This document shows positions 63,290 through 64,000 of a stretch of 64,000 bases of DNA, one piece after another (the first letter of the stretch is position 1; each line of letters begins with the position of its first letter). This DNA is from Sphingomonas glacialis (GTDB lineage: Bacteria > Pseudomonadota > Alphaproteobacteria > Sphingomonadales > Sphingomonadaceae). A program made the position numbers and the translations under genes. Location of the stretch: positions 124,001 to 188,000 of the forward strand of contig NZ_RCZC01000007.1 in assembly GCF_006439055.1 (NCBI RefSeq), in the 5' to 3' direction. The notes below the pieces were generated by a model, which was given only the letters and a program-made list of their open reading frames with translations, did not search any database and was not told the origin of the DNA.

Positions 63290-64000
63290 CTACAGCAAAC
63301 TGAACTCGGCCACGAGCGCGTCGAACACGGCACGGCACCGCGGGCTGTTGCCCAGATCTTCGTGCATCACGATCCATACGCTCAGATCCATCGCGAAGCC
63401 GTCGGGCAGCACCCGGACGAGCTGCGGGTCACGGGCCGCGACCGGAAGCTGGCAGATGCCGATCCCGAAGCCCGCCCGAATGGCGGCAAGGTGCGTGAGG
63501 TCGCTATCGACCCGCAGCGCAAAGGCCGCGCGGTTCAGTTCGGGGAAACGCTCGACAATGGCGCGGATCGCCGGGGTCTCCGTATCGAAACCGATCAGAT
63601 CATGCTCCGCAAGCGCTGCCAAGGTCGATGGGATGCCGCGCCGCGCCAGATAGTCCGCATGCGCATGCAGACCGAGCGGGATCGGCGAGACCTTGCGCGC
63701 GATCAGCGACTGTTGCGTGGGCTGCACCATCCGGACGGCGATATCGGCCTGGCGCTGCAGCAGGTCGTCGACGGTGTTCGACGCCGACAGCTCGAACGTG
63801 AGGGCGGGGTGGCGCAGCCGCAGCCGCGCCAGCATTGCCGGGAGGTGCTCGGCGCTCACCACCTCGCTCGCGCTGATCCGGACCGTCCCGGCGACCGTGC
63901 CGGCGCCACCATCGGCGGTGCGCAGCAACGCCGCCGCGGTCGACGCGAGCAACTCGGCATACGGCCTGAGCTCGATCGCGGCCGCGGTCGGCGTCAGCCC
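63290..64000 (-). CDS. LysR-family regulator, N-terminus outside the window
   Basis: The frame is open from the stop at 63290 to the window edge, 236 residues. It starts within the end of the HTH domain (GLTPTAAAIELRPYAELL) and continues into the effector domain: VAGTVRISASEVVSAEHLP, HPALTFELSASN, DIAVRM and AIRAGFGIGICQLPVA are typical LysR blocks of the DmlR-like group. Same strand as and just upstream of the oleate hydratase gene, which it may control. Confidence 0.88.
   Translation of the reverse strand, partial: GLTPTAAAIELRPYAELLASTAAALLRTADGGAGTVAGTVRISASEVVSAEHLPAMLARLRLRHPALTFELSASNTVDDLLQRQADIAVRMVQPTQQSLIARKVSPIPLGLHAHADYLARRGIPSTLAALAEHDLIGFDTETPAIRAIVERFPELNRAAFALRVDSDLTHLAAIRAGFGIGICQLPVAARDPQLVRVLPDGFAMDLSVWIVMHEDLGNSPRCRAVFDALVAEFSLL

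Overview
The window is GC-rich throughout and densely packed, with short intergenic gaps and mostly overlapping stop/start codons. Two large TonB-dependent receptors with sphingomonad-style signal peptides, alphaproteobacterial-type REP repeats and the mix of glycoside hydrolases with xenobiotic-type oxidoreductases point to a Sphingomonadales alphaproteobacterium, probably Sphingomonas or a relative. That placement is inference: there is no rRNA or other taxonomic marker. No tRNA, rRNA, CRISPR array, insertion sequence or phage gene was seen.

Region 1 (1-8.6 kb) is a hemicellulose locus: a GH127 beta-L-arabinofuranosidase cut by the window edge, a LacI-family regulator, a GH43 beta-xylosidase translationally coupled to an MFS sugar/uronate transporter, and a TonB-dependent receptor. 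LacI-type operator-like sites (core TAACG) lie in both divergent promoter regions.

Region 2 (8.6-43.2 kb) is a large catabolic island on both strands. It encodes two methyltransferase/small-helical-protein pairs, three PuuE-like polysaccharide-deacetylase-fold hydrolases, two isochorismatase-fold amidohydrolases, an HMG-CoA lyase, a LeuC/LeuD-type hydro-lyase, an ATP-dependent hydantoinase/oxoprolinase pair (HyuA/HyuB), an isocitrate-lyase-superfamily lyase, a zinc alcohol dehydrogenase, three aldehyde dehydrogenases, two flavin hydroxylases, a GlcD-like FAD oxidase, an arylmalonate-decarboxylase-like protein without the usual cysteines, and alpha/beta-hydrolase-fold proteins. IclR and LysR regulators are inside it. 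Region 3 (42.4-53.3 kb) continues on the plus strand as one long operon: another alpha/beta protein, an APH-fold kinase, two MFS transporters, an M24-fold protein, two tandem luciferase-like monooxygenases and three more alpha/beta hydrolases. Region 4 (53.8-64 kb) holds a second TonB receptor, a Tat-type hydrolase, a GH3 beta-glucosidase, a class I CoA-transferase, an oleate hydratase and a truncated LysR regulator.

Two observations bind regions 2-4 together. First, a 17-bp dyad (consensus T-A/G-N-CCG-N5-CGG-A/T-C/T-A) precedes most of the transcription units, often 67-90 nt before the start codon; its perfect copy lies before the IclR gene. Second, five alpha/beta-hydrolase-fold proteins spread over the island share G-x-H-T-G where a Ser nucleophile elbow is expected, and four lack the usual C-terminal catalytic His. 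The enzyme set suggests import and oxidative plus hydrolytic breakdown of an amide-, lactam- or ureide-containing ring compound to branched short-chain acids and CoA thioesters. The substrate cannot be read from sequence, and I do not recognise the assembled pathway as a described one.
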